Of a stretch of DNA of 18,754 bases, positions 1 to 9,000 are shown in pieces. The notes beneath the pieces are model-generated. The model was given only the letters and a program-made list of their open reading frames with translations, had not been told where the DNA came from and did no database searches. Source of the stretch: Candidatus Kuenenia stuttgartensis (GTDB lineage Bacteria > Bacteroidota > Bacteroidia > Flavobacteriales_D > Crocinitomicaceae). The translations under genes and the position numbers were made by a program. Where the stretch lies: NCBI GenBank assembly GCA_943326025.2, contig CALPRR020000026.1:1-18754 (forward strand), written 5' to 3'. Each line of letters begins with the position of its first letter. Position 1 is the first letter of the stretch.

Positions 1-16
1 GATAATAATATAAAAT

Positions 17-55
17 AAAAAAGCAGTTTTTGATTGATTCAAAAACTGCTTTTTT
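17..55. terminator. Bidirectional intrinsic terminator of the helicase gene
   Basis: A perfect 16-bp inverted repeat (17-32 with 40-55) encloses a 7-base loop. It has A-runs on the left and T-runs on the right, so either strand's transcript ends in a U-tract. It lies 22 bases past the helicase stop codon and could also stop transcription entering from the left edge. Confidence 0.9.
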
Positions 56-76
56 ATTTTTGTCTAATGTCTTATC

Positions 77-1405
77 CTATTTCTTTTTCTGACCTCTAGT
101 TTGATTTTTTTTGTATTTTTCTTTGATTTTACGTTTGTAAGAACCGCCTAGATTTACTTTTGAATTCTTCTTTTTCTTTTCATGGAACGCACCTTTTGAA
201 TTGTCAATTTTTACATCAGGCATATAATTTACACCAGGTAAAACCGGCATCTCCATTTCAATTAATACATCTGAAATTTCTACATTTTCAGGAAAGTCAA
301 CTTCTGAAATTTTCATTTTCATCATTTCTTCAATTTCTTGAAGCATTTTTGCATCTGATGAAGTGATGAATGAAATTGCGATCCCATCTTTGTCTGCACG
401 ACCTGTTCTACCGATTCTATGAATGTAATTTGGTGACTCGTCAGGTAAATCAAAATTGATGACGTGAGTTACATCTGAAATGTCTAATCCTCTCGAAACT
501 AAATCTGTTGCAATTAATACTTTAGAAGTTCCATCTTGAAAATTGTTAAGCGAACTAAAACGGAAATTTTGTGATTTATTTGAGTGAATCACACCGAAGT
601 TTTTATTTTCTTCGCTACCCATTTCTTCGAATACTAAATCAGCTACTTTTTTACTTTTAGTAAATAGCAATACTTTTTGCATTGAACTATCCGTTTCTAA
701 AAGATGTTTCAGTAAGTTAATTTTTGAATTGAAATTAGGAACATTGTATATTGATTGAGCAATTTTATCAACTGGAGTTCCGTGAGGAGCCGCTTCAACT
801 TTTTGTGGATTATTAAAAAATTCTTCAAAAATTAATTCAACATCTTCAGTTATTGTTGCTGAGAAAAGTAAATTTTGTCTTTTTGCTGGAAGTAAATCTA
901 AAATGTTTTTCAATTGGGTTCTGAATCCTAGATTTAACATTTCATCCATTTCATCAATAACCACTTTTTGAATACATTTCAATTTTAATGTTCCATTATG
1001 CCCTAAATCAATTACTCGACCTGGAGTTGCAACCAAAATATCCAAACCATTCATAATGATTTGTTTTTGCGTATTGATATTTGCTCCACCATAAACACCT
1101 GCAACTCTCACATTCATGTAAATTGTCAATTTGGCAATTTCATCAACGATTTGAGCAACTAATTCTCTTGTTGGAACAATGATTAAAACTCTAGGTTCTA
1201 ATTGATATGAAAATTTTAACTGATTTAAGATAGGCAACAAAAAAGCCAATGTTTTACCTGTACCTGTTTGTGCAATTCCAACAACATCTTTTCCTGACAT
1301 CACAACAGGATATGCTTTTTCCTGAATAGTTGTAGCTTCTGTAAATTCTAAATCTACTAAAGCTTTTTGAAGTTGTTTACTTAAATTAAAATCGATGAAT
1401 TGCAT
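77..1405 (-). CDS. DEAD-box ATP-dependent RNA helicase
   Basis: A 442-residue cytoplasmic RNA helicase that should use ATP to unwind or remodel RNA duplexes, in ribosome assembly or mRNA turnover. The order of motifs is complete: Q-motif region around 21-28, Walker A AQTGTGKT at 45-52, PTREL at 78-82, TPGR at 127-130, motif II at 151-154, SAT at 182-184, then in the second RecA domain ATDLVSRGLD at 299-308 and HRIGRTGR at 329-336. Motif II reads DEMD rather than DEAD, so the family residue Ala is Met, while both acidic residues and the final Asp are kept. The tail from about 405 is very rich in Lys, as in RhlE-like helicases of Bacteroidota, and probably gives non-specific RNA binding. The start at 1403-1405 is supported by a -7 promoter box 22 bases upstream. 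I cannot assign it to one named helicase. Confidence 0.95.
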   Translation of the reverse strand: MQFIDFNLSKQLQKALVDLEFTEATTIQEKAYPVVMSGKDVVGIAQTGTGKTLAFLLPILNQLKFSYQLEPRVLIIVPTRELVAQIVDEIAKLTIYMNVRVAGVYGGANINTQKQIIMNGLDILVATPGRVIDLGHNGTLKLKCIQKVVIDEMDEMLNLGFRTQLKNILDLLPAKRQNLLFSATITEDVELIFEEFFNNPQKVEAAPHGTPVDKIAQSIYNVPNFNSKINLLKHLLETDSSMQKVLLFTKSKKVADLVFEEMGSEENKNFGVIHSNKSQNFRFSSLNNFQDGTSKVLIATDLVSRGLDISDVTHVINFDLPDESPNYIHRIGRTGRADKDGIAISFITSSDAKMLQEIEEMMKMKISEVDFPENVEISDVLIEMEMPVLPGVNYMPDVKIDNSKGAFHEKKKKNSKVNLGGSYKRKIKEKYKKNQTRGQKKK

Positions 1406-1427
1406 TTTTGAAAAAAATTATTGTTTG

Positions 1428-1459
1428 CAAAGGTACTTCGTATTTATCGGTTTAAGAAA
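1428..1459 (-). promoter_or_regulatory. Bacteroidota-type promoter of the helicase gene
   Basis: On the minus strand, TACCTTTG (1428-1435) matches the Bacteroidota -7 consensus TAnnTTTG exactly. A weak -33-like TTTC (1456-1459) lies 20 bases further upstream. The box is 22 bases from the helicase ATG, so the 5' leader must be very short. Confidence 0.6.
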
Positions 1460-1481
1460 GATTCTACTGAAAATATTGACC

Positions 1482-1550
1482 TTTCAACAAATTAGAGCGG
1501 AAAAGTATCTTTGATTTAAAGAAATTAAGGTCTAAATCAAGTTATTTTTG
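1482..1550 (+). promoter_or_regulatory. Candidate promoter(s) of the lpxD-type operon
   Basis: TATCTTTG at 1506-1513 matches TAnnTTTG, with a -33-like TTTC (1482-1485) 20 bases upstream. A second exact match, TATTTTTG at 1543-1550, is only 18 bases before the ATG but has no convincing -33 element. The first is the better candidate and gives a leader of roughly 50 bases. Confidence 0.5.
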
Positions 1551-1568
1551 AATAGTTAATATTGTTTT

Positions 1569-2495
1569 ATGAAATTATCAGGAAAACATACCTTAAAAGA
1601 AATTGCTGCATTTTTAGAATGTAAATTTATAGGCAATGGAGACCAATTAATTCTTGGTATTAATGAAATTCATAAAGTTGAAAAAGGGGATTTAGTTTTT
1701 GTCGATCACCCAAAATATTATCAAAAAGCATTGAATAGTGATGCAACAATTATTTTAATAGATCAAGAAGTAGATTGTCCTGAAGATAAGTCATTGATTA
1801 TTTCAAATACACCTTTTGATGATTACAATAAATTGACAAAACATTTTAGTCCATACATTCCACAAAGTTCTATGATTGGAGAAAGTTGTGAGATTCATCC
1901 TACAGCTACTATTTATCCAAATGTTTTTATTGGCCATCGAGTTAAAATAGGTTCAAATGTGACTCTTCACGCTGGAGTTAATATTCAAGACGATGTTACA
2001 ATTGAAGAAAATGTAATAGTTGGACCAAATAGTGTAATTGGGCATTATGCATTTTATTATAAAAAGAAACCTTCTGGCTATGATCGTATGCATTCTTGTG
2101 GAGGAGTATTGATTAAGAAAAATGCTGAAATTGGCGCTTTATGTTCAATTGATTCAGGTGTTTCTGGACTTACTATAATAGGTGAAGGGACTAAATTAGA
2201 CAATCAAGTCCATATTGGTCATGACACTGTAATTGGAAATAATTGTTTGTTTGCTGCAAATGTAGGAATTGCTGGATGTGTTATTGTTGAAGATAATGTA
2301 ACAATGTGGGGACAGGTAGGTTGCAAAAGTGATGTAAGAATAGGAGAGGGGGCTGTTATTTTAGGTCAATCAGGTGTTTCAAAAGATTTGGTAGGAGGTA
2401 AAACATATTTTGGAAGCCCATGTGGTGAAGCAAAATCAATGTTCAGAGAAATGGCTGCCGTTCGAAAATTACCTTCAATATTAGAACAGTTATAG
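1569..2495 (+). CDS. lpxD: LpxD-type UDP-3-O-acyl-glucosamine N-acyltransferase
   Basis: The 308-residue protein belongs to the LpxD family, which transfers a 3-hydroxyacyl chain from acyl carrier protein to the 2-amino group of UDP-3-O-acyl-glucosamine in lipid A synthesis. Residues 1-100 fit the N-terminal uridine-binding domain. From about 105 to 275 there are hexapeptide repeats (for example IGSNVT, IGNNCL) that build a left-handed beta helix. The stretch IDSG...IIGEGTKLDNQVHIGHD aligns with E. coli LpxD around its catalytic His239, which corresponds to His218 here. The protein is about 30 residues shorter than usual LpxD because the C-terminal helical region is brief. It is not beside lpxC, fabZ or lpxA, so it may be a second LpxD-like paralogue with a different acceptor. 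The stop codon directly abuts the next gene's ATG. Confidence 0.8.
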   Translation: MKLSGKHTLKEIAAFLECKFIGNGDQLILGINEIHKVEKGDLVFVDHPKYYQKALNSDATIILIDQEVDCPEDKSLIISNTPFDDYNKLTKHFSPYIPQSSMIGESCEIHPTATIYPNVFIGHRVKIGSNVTLHAGVNIQDDVTIEENVIVGPNSVIGHYAFYYKKKPSGYDRMHSCGGVLIKKNAEIGALCSIDSGVSGLTIIGEGTKLDNQVHIGHDTVIGNNCLFAANVGIAGCVIVEDNVTMWGQVGCKSDVRIGEGAVILGQSGVSKDLVGGKTYFGSPCGEAKSMFREMAAVRKLPSILEQL

Positions 2496-3728
2496 ATGGA
2501 AGAAAAACTTCAAAAATATTTAGAGAATCAGTTGAAAATAAAGGATTTTAAATTAAATTCTTTGTTGGAGATTACGAATGCCATAAATACAAATGAAGGA
2601 GTAGATCAGCTATATAAAATTTTCGAATTTATTCTAAAAGAGCAACTAGGTTTTGATAAGTTTATATTTTTCAATAAGTTAGATGAATGGAGTTGCGTTA
2701 TTAAATTAGGATTTAAAGGAAAAGTAAAAGAAATTGATGTTGAAAGGGATTTATTACGTTTTAGGGATATTACTGTTATAGAATCTTCGCCATCAGCATT
2801 AATTAATGAATTTGATGTTATTGTCCCTGTTTTTCATAAAGAAAAGCCATTAGCTTATTTGCTAATTGCTGGATTGGAACATAGAAAAATGAAAGTTGCA
2901 GAGACGATGAATAATATGAGTTTTATTCAAACTTTAGCGAATATTATTGTTGTAGCGATTGAGAATAAACGAATGGCAAAAGCATCGCTGAAGCAAGAAC
3001 GTCTGAAGAAAGAATTAGAAGTTGCTTCGGAAATGCAAAAATTATTATTTCCTTCAGATTTGCCTTCGAATAAACGAATGGATATCTCTGCAAAATACAA
3101 AGCGCGACATGAAGTAGGTGGCGATTATTACGATTTCATACCATTAGGCGATGAGGAATATATTGTATGTATAGCGGATGTTTCAGGTAAAGGAATAAGT
3201 GCAGCATTATTAATGGCAAATTTTCAAGCCACAATTCGAACTATTTTTAGGTACCAACGATTTGAGTTCGATTTTCTGATTGAAGAATTGAATAAAAAAG
3301 TCATGAGAAGTGCAAAAGGAGAGAAGTTCATCACATTTTTCATTGCTCATTATAATGCAAATTCTAGGTTGTTGACGTATGTAAACGCTGGTCATAATCA
3401 TCCATTTATAGTTCATGGAAGAAAATCTGAAATGTTGGATCAAGGAAGTATCGGTTTAGGTATGATGGATGAATTACCTTTTATTAATGTTGGAAAAATG
3501 GAATTAAAACCTAATTCAACATTAGTACTTTATACGGATGGAGTTGTTGAGTTAGAAGATCATAATGAAGAACAATTTGGCATTGATCGATTGGTTAAAA
3601 TGATTCATAATTATTACCCATTAAAAATGGAGGATTTAAATAATCTTATTTTTTCCAAATTAGATGAATGGAGAGGAGACCTGAAATTAGTAGATGATAC
3701 TGCGATATTTAGTTGCCGTTTTTTTTAA
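2496..3728 (+). CDS. SpoIIE/RsbU-type PP2C serine phosphatase with GAF-like sensor domain
   Basis: A 410-residue soluble protein. Residues about 20-160 look like a GAF-type sensor fold. A short helical linker at 162-182 (basic and acidic, ending EMQKLLFP) is typical of RsbU-like proteins. The phosphatase domain runs from about 195 to 410 with its metal motifs: GGDYYDF 208-214, ADVSGKG 227-233, NAGHN 297-301, YTDGVVE 346-352 and a final DDTA 400-403. Asp210, Asp228, Asp348 and Asp400 or 401 are the expected metal ligands. Such enzymes dephosphorylate an anti-sigma-factor antagonist (STAS domain) in partner-switching signalling, but no STAS or anti-sigma gene lies in this window. TAG of the upstream gene is followed immediately by this ATG, implying translational coupling. 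The 3' end overlaps the convergent SGNH gene by 20 bases. Confidence 0.92.
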   Translation: MEEKLQKYLENQLKIKDFKLNSLLEITNAINTNEGVDQLYKIFEFILKEQLGFDKFIFFNKLDEWSCVIKLGFKGKVKEIDVERDLLRFRDITVIESSPSALINEFDVIVPVFHKEKPLAYLLIAGLEHRKMKVAETMNNMSFIQTLANIIVVAIENKRMAKASLKQERLKKELEVASEMQKLLFPSDLPSNKRMDISAKYKARHEVGGDYYDFIPLGDEEYIVCIADVSGKGISAALLMANFQATIRTIFRYQRFEFDFLIEELNKKVMRSAKGEKFITFFIAHYNANSRLLTYVNAGHNHPFIVHGRKSEMLDQGSIGLGMMDELPFINVGKMELKPNSTLVLYTDGVVELEDHNEEQFGIDRLVKMIHNYYPLKMEDLNNLIFSKLDEWRGDLKLVDDTAIFSCRFF

Positions 3729-4644
3729 GTTGATTTAACTGATCGATAATCATTTTAGTATAAATAACACTACCTTTTTTGTTTAAATGAATTAGATCAG
3801 CCCAATAACTAAAATCATTAAATGTATTAGACTGGTACAGATCTAAAAATTCTATTTTATTTTTCGAACAAAATTTCTTTAGTTCTCTAAAAACAGATTG
3901 TTTAAGACCTCCAGTTTTGTTAATAGTTGGTCCTAATAAGATATAAAATTTAGTTTTGTTCGAAATACAAATTTGATTGATAAATGTCAATTCGTTAAAA
4001 ATTTTATTATTAAATCTATTTGATTTTACATAACTCTCACTCCTTTTTTCAGCAATAAACTTCTCTTTAGAAATGGTGTAATCAAGAGGGTAGTAACCGT
4101 TAATTTTAGAGTCACAAATATTTTGAAATTTATTTGAGAATAATTTAAAATTATCACCATTGAAACGATAGCTTTGAGATAGAAACTTTATCGGTTCATA
4201 AATACTATTTTCATTTATTTTTTTTCTAATGTATTCGTTTTTATGATAGTAATATTTTAAATAATATACATCTTCTAAATTTTTATTCTCATTTTCTAAA
4301 ATAAAATCATCTAGTTCTAAATTCAGAATAATTAGGTCTTTAGGTAATTTATTGAATTGTTTCAATAAGCTAATTATAGCAGTGTTATATAAAATATGTT
4401 TTCCTGGTTTTGATAAATTGACGGATTTTTTGTTGATTAATTGATTATTAATCATTGTATTTACTCTTGAAGATCCAATTATTATAGTATCTGAATCCCC
4501 ATGTTTTAAATAATAGTTTAAATCGCCACAAGCATGTTGACAGTAATTTTTTTCATATAAATTATTAAAATAGATACCTAACCCAAAATCAATTAAAAAT
4601 GAAAGAGTAATTATTTTCAATATATTTATCAATGTTTTTTTCAT
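3709..4644 (-). CDS. Membrane-anchored SGNH-hydrolase-like protein, probable MBOAT partner
   Basis: A 311-residue protein with one N-terminal hydrophobic segment (about 6-26) that probably anchors it with the rest in the periplasm. GSSR at 57-60 fits SGNH block I with Ser59 as nucleophile, and DLIH at 283-286 supplies the Asp-x-x-His of block V. Proteins of this kind paired with an MBOAT partner (AlgJ/AlgX or PatB type) take an acyl group and place it on a polysaccharide or peptidoglycan. The ATG overlaps the stop of the MBOAT gene (TAATG), so the two are almost surely co-translated. The blocks between GSSR and the C-terminus are not clear, so acetyltransferase rather than esterase activity rests on context. 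Cysteines at 35 and 39 are close together and could form a disulfide. The gene is very AT-rich and Lys/Asn/Ile-rich. Confidence 0.75.
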   Translation of the reverse strand: MKKTLINILKIITLSFLIDFGLGIYFNNLYEKNYCQHACGDLNYYLKHGDSDTIIIGSSRVNTMINNQLINKKSVNLSKPGKHILYNTAIISLLKQFNKLPKDLIILNLELDDFILENENKNLEDVYYLKYYYHKNEYIRKKINENSIYEPIKFLSQSYRFNGDNFKLFSNKFQNICDSKINGYYPLDYTISKEKFIAEKRSESYVKSNRFNNKIFNELTFINQICISNKTKFYILLGPTINKTGGLKQSVFRELKKFCSKNKIEFLDLYQSNTFNDFSYWADLIHLNKKGSVIYTKMIIDQLNQLKKNGN

Positions 4645-6056
4645 TAGAATTGGAAGTATATAAAAGCTCCACCTTTGGTTTGACCTAGAAATATTATCGA
4701 AAAAATAATTATTAGATAAAATATAATTTTATAGTTTTTCTTCCAAGATAATATTGAAATGAAACCTAATTTATGCGTTAGTATTTCAATAATAATTAAT
4801 ATAATAATTGGAATTGTGAAAAGACTTGAAATATTTTCATTAATCCAATATTTCAGTTGAAATAAATTGAAATCGGTTAATATTTTTCTGTAAATATAAA
4901 ATGTATCGCCTAATGTTTGTGATCTAAATGGTATCCAAAGCAATGATATTAAAAAGAAAATAAAAATCATTCTTGCAAAATTGATTATCTTATTTTTACT
5001 TTCATTTCTAATATTAAAAAGACGTTCAATTATTAGGAAAATCCCATTTAAAAGTCCCCAAATCAAGAAATTATAAGAGGCCCCATGCCATAATCCAACA
5101 ATAAAAAATGTTATAATTAAATTAAAGTATATTCGATGCTTTAACACTCTGTTTCCTCCCAATGGGATATAGATATAATCCTTCACCCAGTTTGATAATG
5201 AGATATGCCATTTTTTCCAAAATGAAGTAATACTTGATGATATGTAAGGAGAATTAAAATTGATGATTAAATTATAATCAAATAATTTAGCAATACCAAT
5301 TGCCATGTTTGAATAACCTGCAAAATCAGTATATATTTGAATGGAAAAAAGTAAACATGTAAATAATAATAAACCACTATTGGCATTCATAGGATTTTCG
5401 TATACTTTGTCAACTAAAATTGAAATGTTATCAGCAACAGCGACCTTTTGAAACAATCCCCAAATTATGTATGTAAGTCCTATTTTAAGATTTTCTTGAT
5501 TAAAGGTATGTTTTAATTTATTTACTTGTGGTATTAAGTCTTTTGCTCTTTCAATTGGTCCAGCAACAAGTTGTGGGAAAAATGAAACAAAGAGTGCAAA
5601 TTTTCCAATATTTCGCTCTGGTTCAATCGTTTTTCTATATACATCTATTGAATAACTTATTACTTGAAATGTATAAAAACTTATACCGACAGGAAGAAGT
5701 AATTCAAAATTTGTACTTGTATAATTAATCTCAAAATAGGAAAGTATATCAGAAATTATCTGCTGAAAAAAATCAAAGTATTTAAATAGAAATAATACTC
5801 CCAAGTTCATAATTAAACTTAAAGCTAGACCTAACTTACGTTTAATTTTAATAGGAGATGATGTTAGTTTTAGAGATAAAACGAAATCAAGAATGGTAGT
5901 AAAAACAAGAAGTAATAAATATGACGCATTCCATTGTGCATAAAAAAAATAACTGCTTAGAAGTAAAAGAATCCAACGGTATTTTGAAGGTAAAATCCAA
6001 TAGATGGATAAAACGATTATTAAGAAAAGGAAAAAGTCGAAACTATTGAATAACAT
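4644..6056 (-). CDS. MBOAT family O-acyltransferase (AlgI-like)
   Basis: A 470-residue polytopic inner-membrane protein of the membrane-bound O-acyltransferase family. These proteins move an acyl group, usually acetyl, across the membrane for attachment to an extracytoplasmic glycan. Two family signatures are present: SFWKKWHISLSNW, with His284 and followed by the AlgI-type YIPLGGNR, and GLWHGASYNFLIWG, with the conserved catalytic His324. About ten or more hydrophobic segments run from the first residues to the end, and the length is normal for AlgI. It begins 12 bases after porU2 and overlaps the SGNH gene by one base, so it probably belongs to the porV2-porU2 transcript. No alginate or cellulose genes are nearby, so the acceptor glycan is unknown. 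An LPS O-antigen-like or other surface glycan is possible. Confidence 0.93.
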   Translation of the reverse strand: MLFNSFDFFLFLIIVLSIYWILPSKYRWILLLLSSYFFYAQWNASYLLLLVFTTILDFVLSLKLTSSPIKIKRKLGLALSLIMNLGVLFLFKYFDFFQQIISDILSYFEINYTSTNFELLLPVGISFYTFQVISYSIDVYRKTIEPERNIGKFALFVSFFPQLVAGPIERAKDLIPQVNKLKHTFNQENLKIGLTYIIWGLFQKVAVADNISILVDKVYENPMNANSGLLLFTCLLFSIQIYTDFAGYSNMAIGIAKLFDYNLIINFNSPYISSSITSFWKKWHISLSNWVKDYIYIPLGGNRVLKHRIYFNLIITFFIVGLWHGASYNFLIWGLLNGIFLIIERLFNIRNESKNKIINFARMIFIFFLISLLWIPFRSQTLGDTFYIYRKILTDFNLFQLKYWINENISSLFTIPIIILIIIEILTHKLGFISILSWKKNYKIIFYLIIIFSIIFLGQTKGGAFIYFQF

Positions 6057-6068
6057 ATCTCTATTTAG

Positions 6069-9000
6069 TTATCTAAGAATAAACATCTTCCCAAATTCTT
6101 TTTTGAAATAAGTATCACCATTAGTAGATTTATGTTCAATGTCTTGACCGTTTATTTGTGCTTTTACTGTATATAAATAGACACCATTTGCTAATTTGTC
6201 ACCAAAGTTATCTGTTCCATCCCAAGAATATTCGGTAATATTTTTACCGATAAATATTGGTCCTAATTCATCTTCATTGATTTCTTTTACAATTTTACCA
6301 GAAACATTCATTATTTGAATTAATACTTTATCTGGAACTTCAGTGCCTGTTAAAGTGAAGACAAATTTTGTTTTAGTACTAAATGGATTAGGGTAATTCA
6401 TTAAATAAGTTATAGTTGATGCATGAATTACTTCAAATGATATTCTATAATCTAAATCACCAGATAAATTACCACTTCTATCTGAACCTTGTACTAAAAT
6501 AGAATATTTCCCATCCTTAGTGAAATTAGCTAAATAATTTATCTTAAATCTTTTATTTTGTGTATTTGCTGGAGTCCATTGCATTATAGAATTGCCATTT
6601 CCATCAGTGAAATAAATTCGTTTTTGATTTCCATCAGGATCAGTAAGATAAATTGCAAATAAAGATGTATCTGAGTCATTGTTCATCACTAAGTAAGGAT
6701 TTTCATCTTTTAGAGAAATTAATATTTCACTTTTTGGAGAAACAATGTCTCCATTTAATATATGGCGATTATCAAAAGTTACGTCCAATATCGGATTTTT
6801 CTCTTCTCGATTAACGTAAAAAGGAATTTGTAAAAGGTTATTGAAGTGTTGCTGTTCAGGTTGGTCAGTAATGTAAAGACTTCCGTTAATGTATGGATTC
6901 ACTTCCATCCAAAAAATATTATAGCCAGGTAGACCAGTAGTTGTGAATTCAATCGTATCTCTAAAAGTTTCTCCAACTAATAGAGAGTCTTGTCTATTAT
7001 AGCTTATAGGATGTTTTATATGATTCTCATCTTCTACCCAATAATTGACTAGAAGAGAATCCATATTTAAATTATAGATATTTTTTATATCCATAGCAAA
7101 GTTTATTTTTTCACCTTGCTCTAATGTATCTTTATTTGGTAACCATGTATATGGAATTGAATCATCGAGTGCAGCTTCTGGTAAAGGTGAATATAAAACA
7201 TGCCAATGATCAATTTGAGAAGGAGTTAATTGGATTGTATCTATATAATTTGCTTCTAGTCTAATAAAAGGAAACTGTTGTGCAGGCATGATTAAGTTGA
7301 AATTTACAATGGAATCATTCCTAGTCATTAATGTGTCAATTCTTATTTGTTCCACCCCATTTATATCAAATCCTACAATAGACAATTGAGTAGAATCATT
7401 TCCAGTAATATTTTCTAGAGGATCTTGTTTCCAATAGATAGTCCCCCAATTAGATGCTGGTCCAATTAAAGTTGATTCTTCATATCCAGAATTTTTGAAA
7501 CTTCGAATAATTGTGTTTAGTGTAATATCTTGACCTGGTAGTTGTGCAAATGTTTCGACAACACTTGAGGTATCACCTTTTTTACAAATAAATATAAATG
7601 GCCGATTTGGGCGTGATGGATTTATACTATCAGAACCTAAATTTGCAAAAGTATTATATACCGAAGGAGAATTCTGACTCCATAAATCATATCTAGTGTT
7701 AAAAGGTGTATAGATAATTAAATAATTACTATCTGGTACAACGTTATTGATTAAATTTTGAAAAGCAGCCATCGATGTGGGATCTGCTTGATGATAAGCA
7801 AAATACCTCATTACTCTTGGCACACATCCACCATTATCATTGTAATTACCAAAATTGTTATTAACATTTTGATTAATAGGTAAATATCTTGTTCCCCATG
7901 GGGTTAGAGTAGAATAATCGATAATTGCTACATGAATAGCAGGGTTATTCATATCAGCCGGCCCACATACACCTTGGTCACCAGAGCCAACTTGTCCATT
8001 TAAGTTCCAAAAATTCTGACCAACTAAGCTTGTTACTCCTCTAACTTTAGATTGAACTTGTTTTATATATGGCATAAAAATACGTTCCCTTAAAGCTCTG
8101 TTGTAGTTGATTCCACTAAATTCATTTTTTTTATATTGAAAAAAATGATCTTGCCCCCAACCAGTTTTTCCTTCAATATATTGAAAAGATTGTTCTCGCC
8201 ACATTGGATTAGTTTCATTGATTGCTACTCTCCAGAAATAAACCATACTATCTTGACAAATTAATGGAGCATTTACATTTGAAGAAACAAATTTCCAATC
8301 ATCAGGATTTACCTCTTGAATACCACCTAAACCAGAAACTAATGCATATCTATATTCAGGACTGTTAAATAAATCTGTTGTATCAATTTCGAATCTATAC
8401 GTATTAAAATCTGCTATTGGATTAATTGTGGAAGCCTTGAAAGTTACACTGTCATTTGGTACTACCGCAAAATCGTATGGTAAAACGGGCAATATTCCAT
8501 CGATATTAATAAATAAACTTTTAGAAATTTGGTTATTATTTAATTCATCGAATTGCTCATTAATAAAGTTTGGAATATCTGCAGAAATATAAAAAGTATT
8601 AATTCCACTTGAAATATTTGCTTGAAGTGGAATTAATATTTTTATAGTATCCTTATAATTTAGACGAGGAACATTAATCGAGTAAATTGAATCAGTTGAT
8701 GTTAAAGGAAAATCTCTTCTAATTTCTAATTGAAAAGTGTCTGTTATTGCTTTTCCATAATTTGTTAAAATAATATTCATTTCAATATTATTTGTATTTA
8801 AATCTAATATTTCAGGAAGAAATGAGACATTTTCGACTTTTAATTCAATTTCAGGTTTTGGAAATGAATTCAATTTTATCATAGGATCACCGTTGAGAAC
8901 CATTTGGGAAGTTGTCGATTCTAAACCTAAATTACTACTGATACTATTCAAGTATGAAATATTCTCTTGTATTTGTTTACCAATTGTTTTTCCATAATTT

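Noticed and set aside
160..366. 68-codon plus-strand frame opposite the helicase 3' end
   Set aside because: Antisense to a well-supported gene, no promoter and no recognisable domain.
2679..3675. The same 14-base string TTAGATGAATGGAG near both ends of the phosphatase gene
   Set aside because: It encodes LDEW in two unrelated places. One short match in AT-rich coding DNA is not evidence of duplication or recombination sites.
3719..3745. Possible hairpin AGTT/AACT just past the phosphatase stop
   Set aside because: The stem is only four base pairs and the T-run lies before it, so it does not fit a terminator.
5528..5728. 66-codon plus-strand frame opposite the MBOAT gene
   Set aside because: It lies fully inside a strong membrane-protein gene and is Leu/Gln-rich only through reverse-complement composition.
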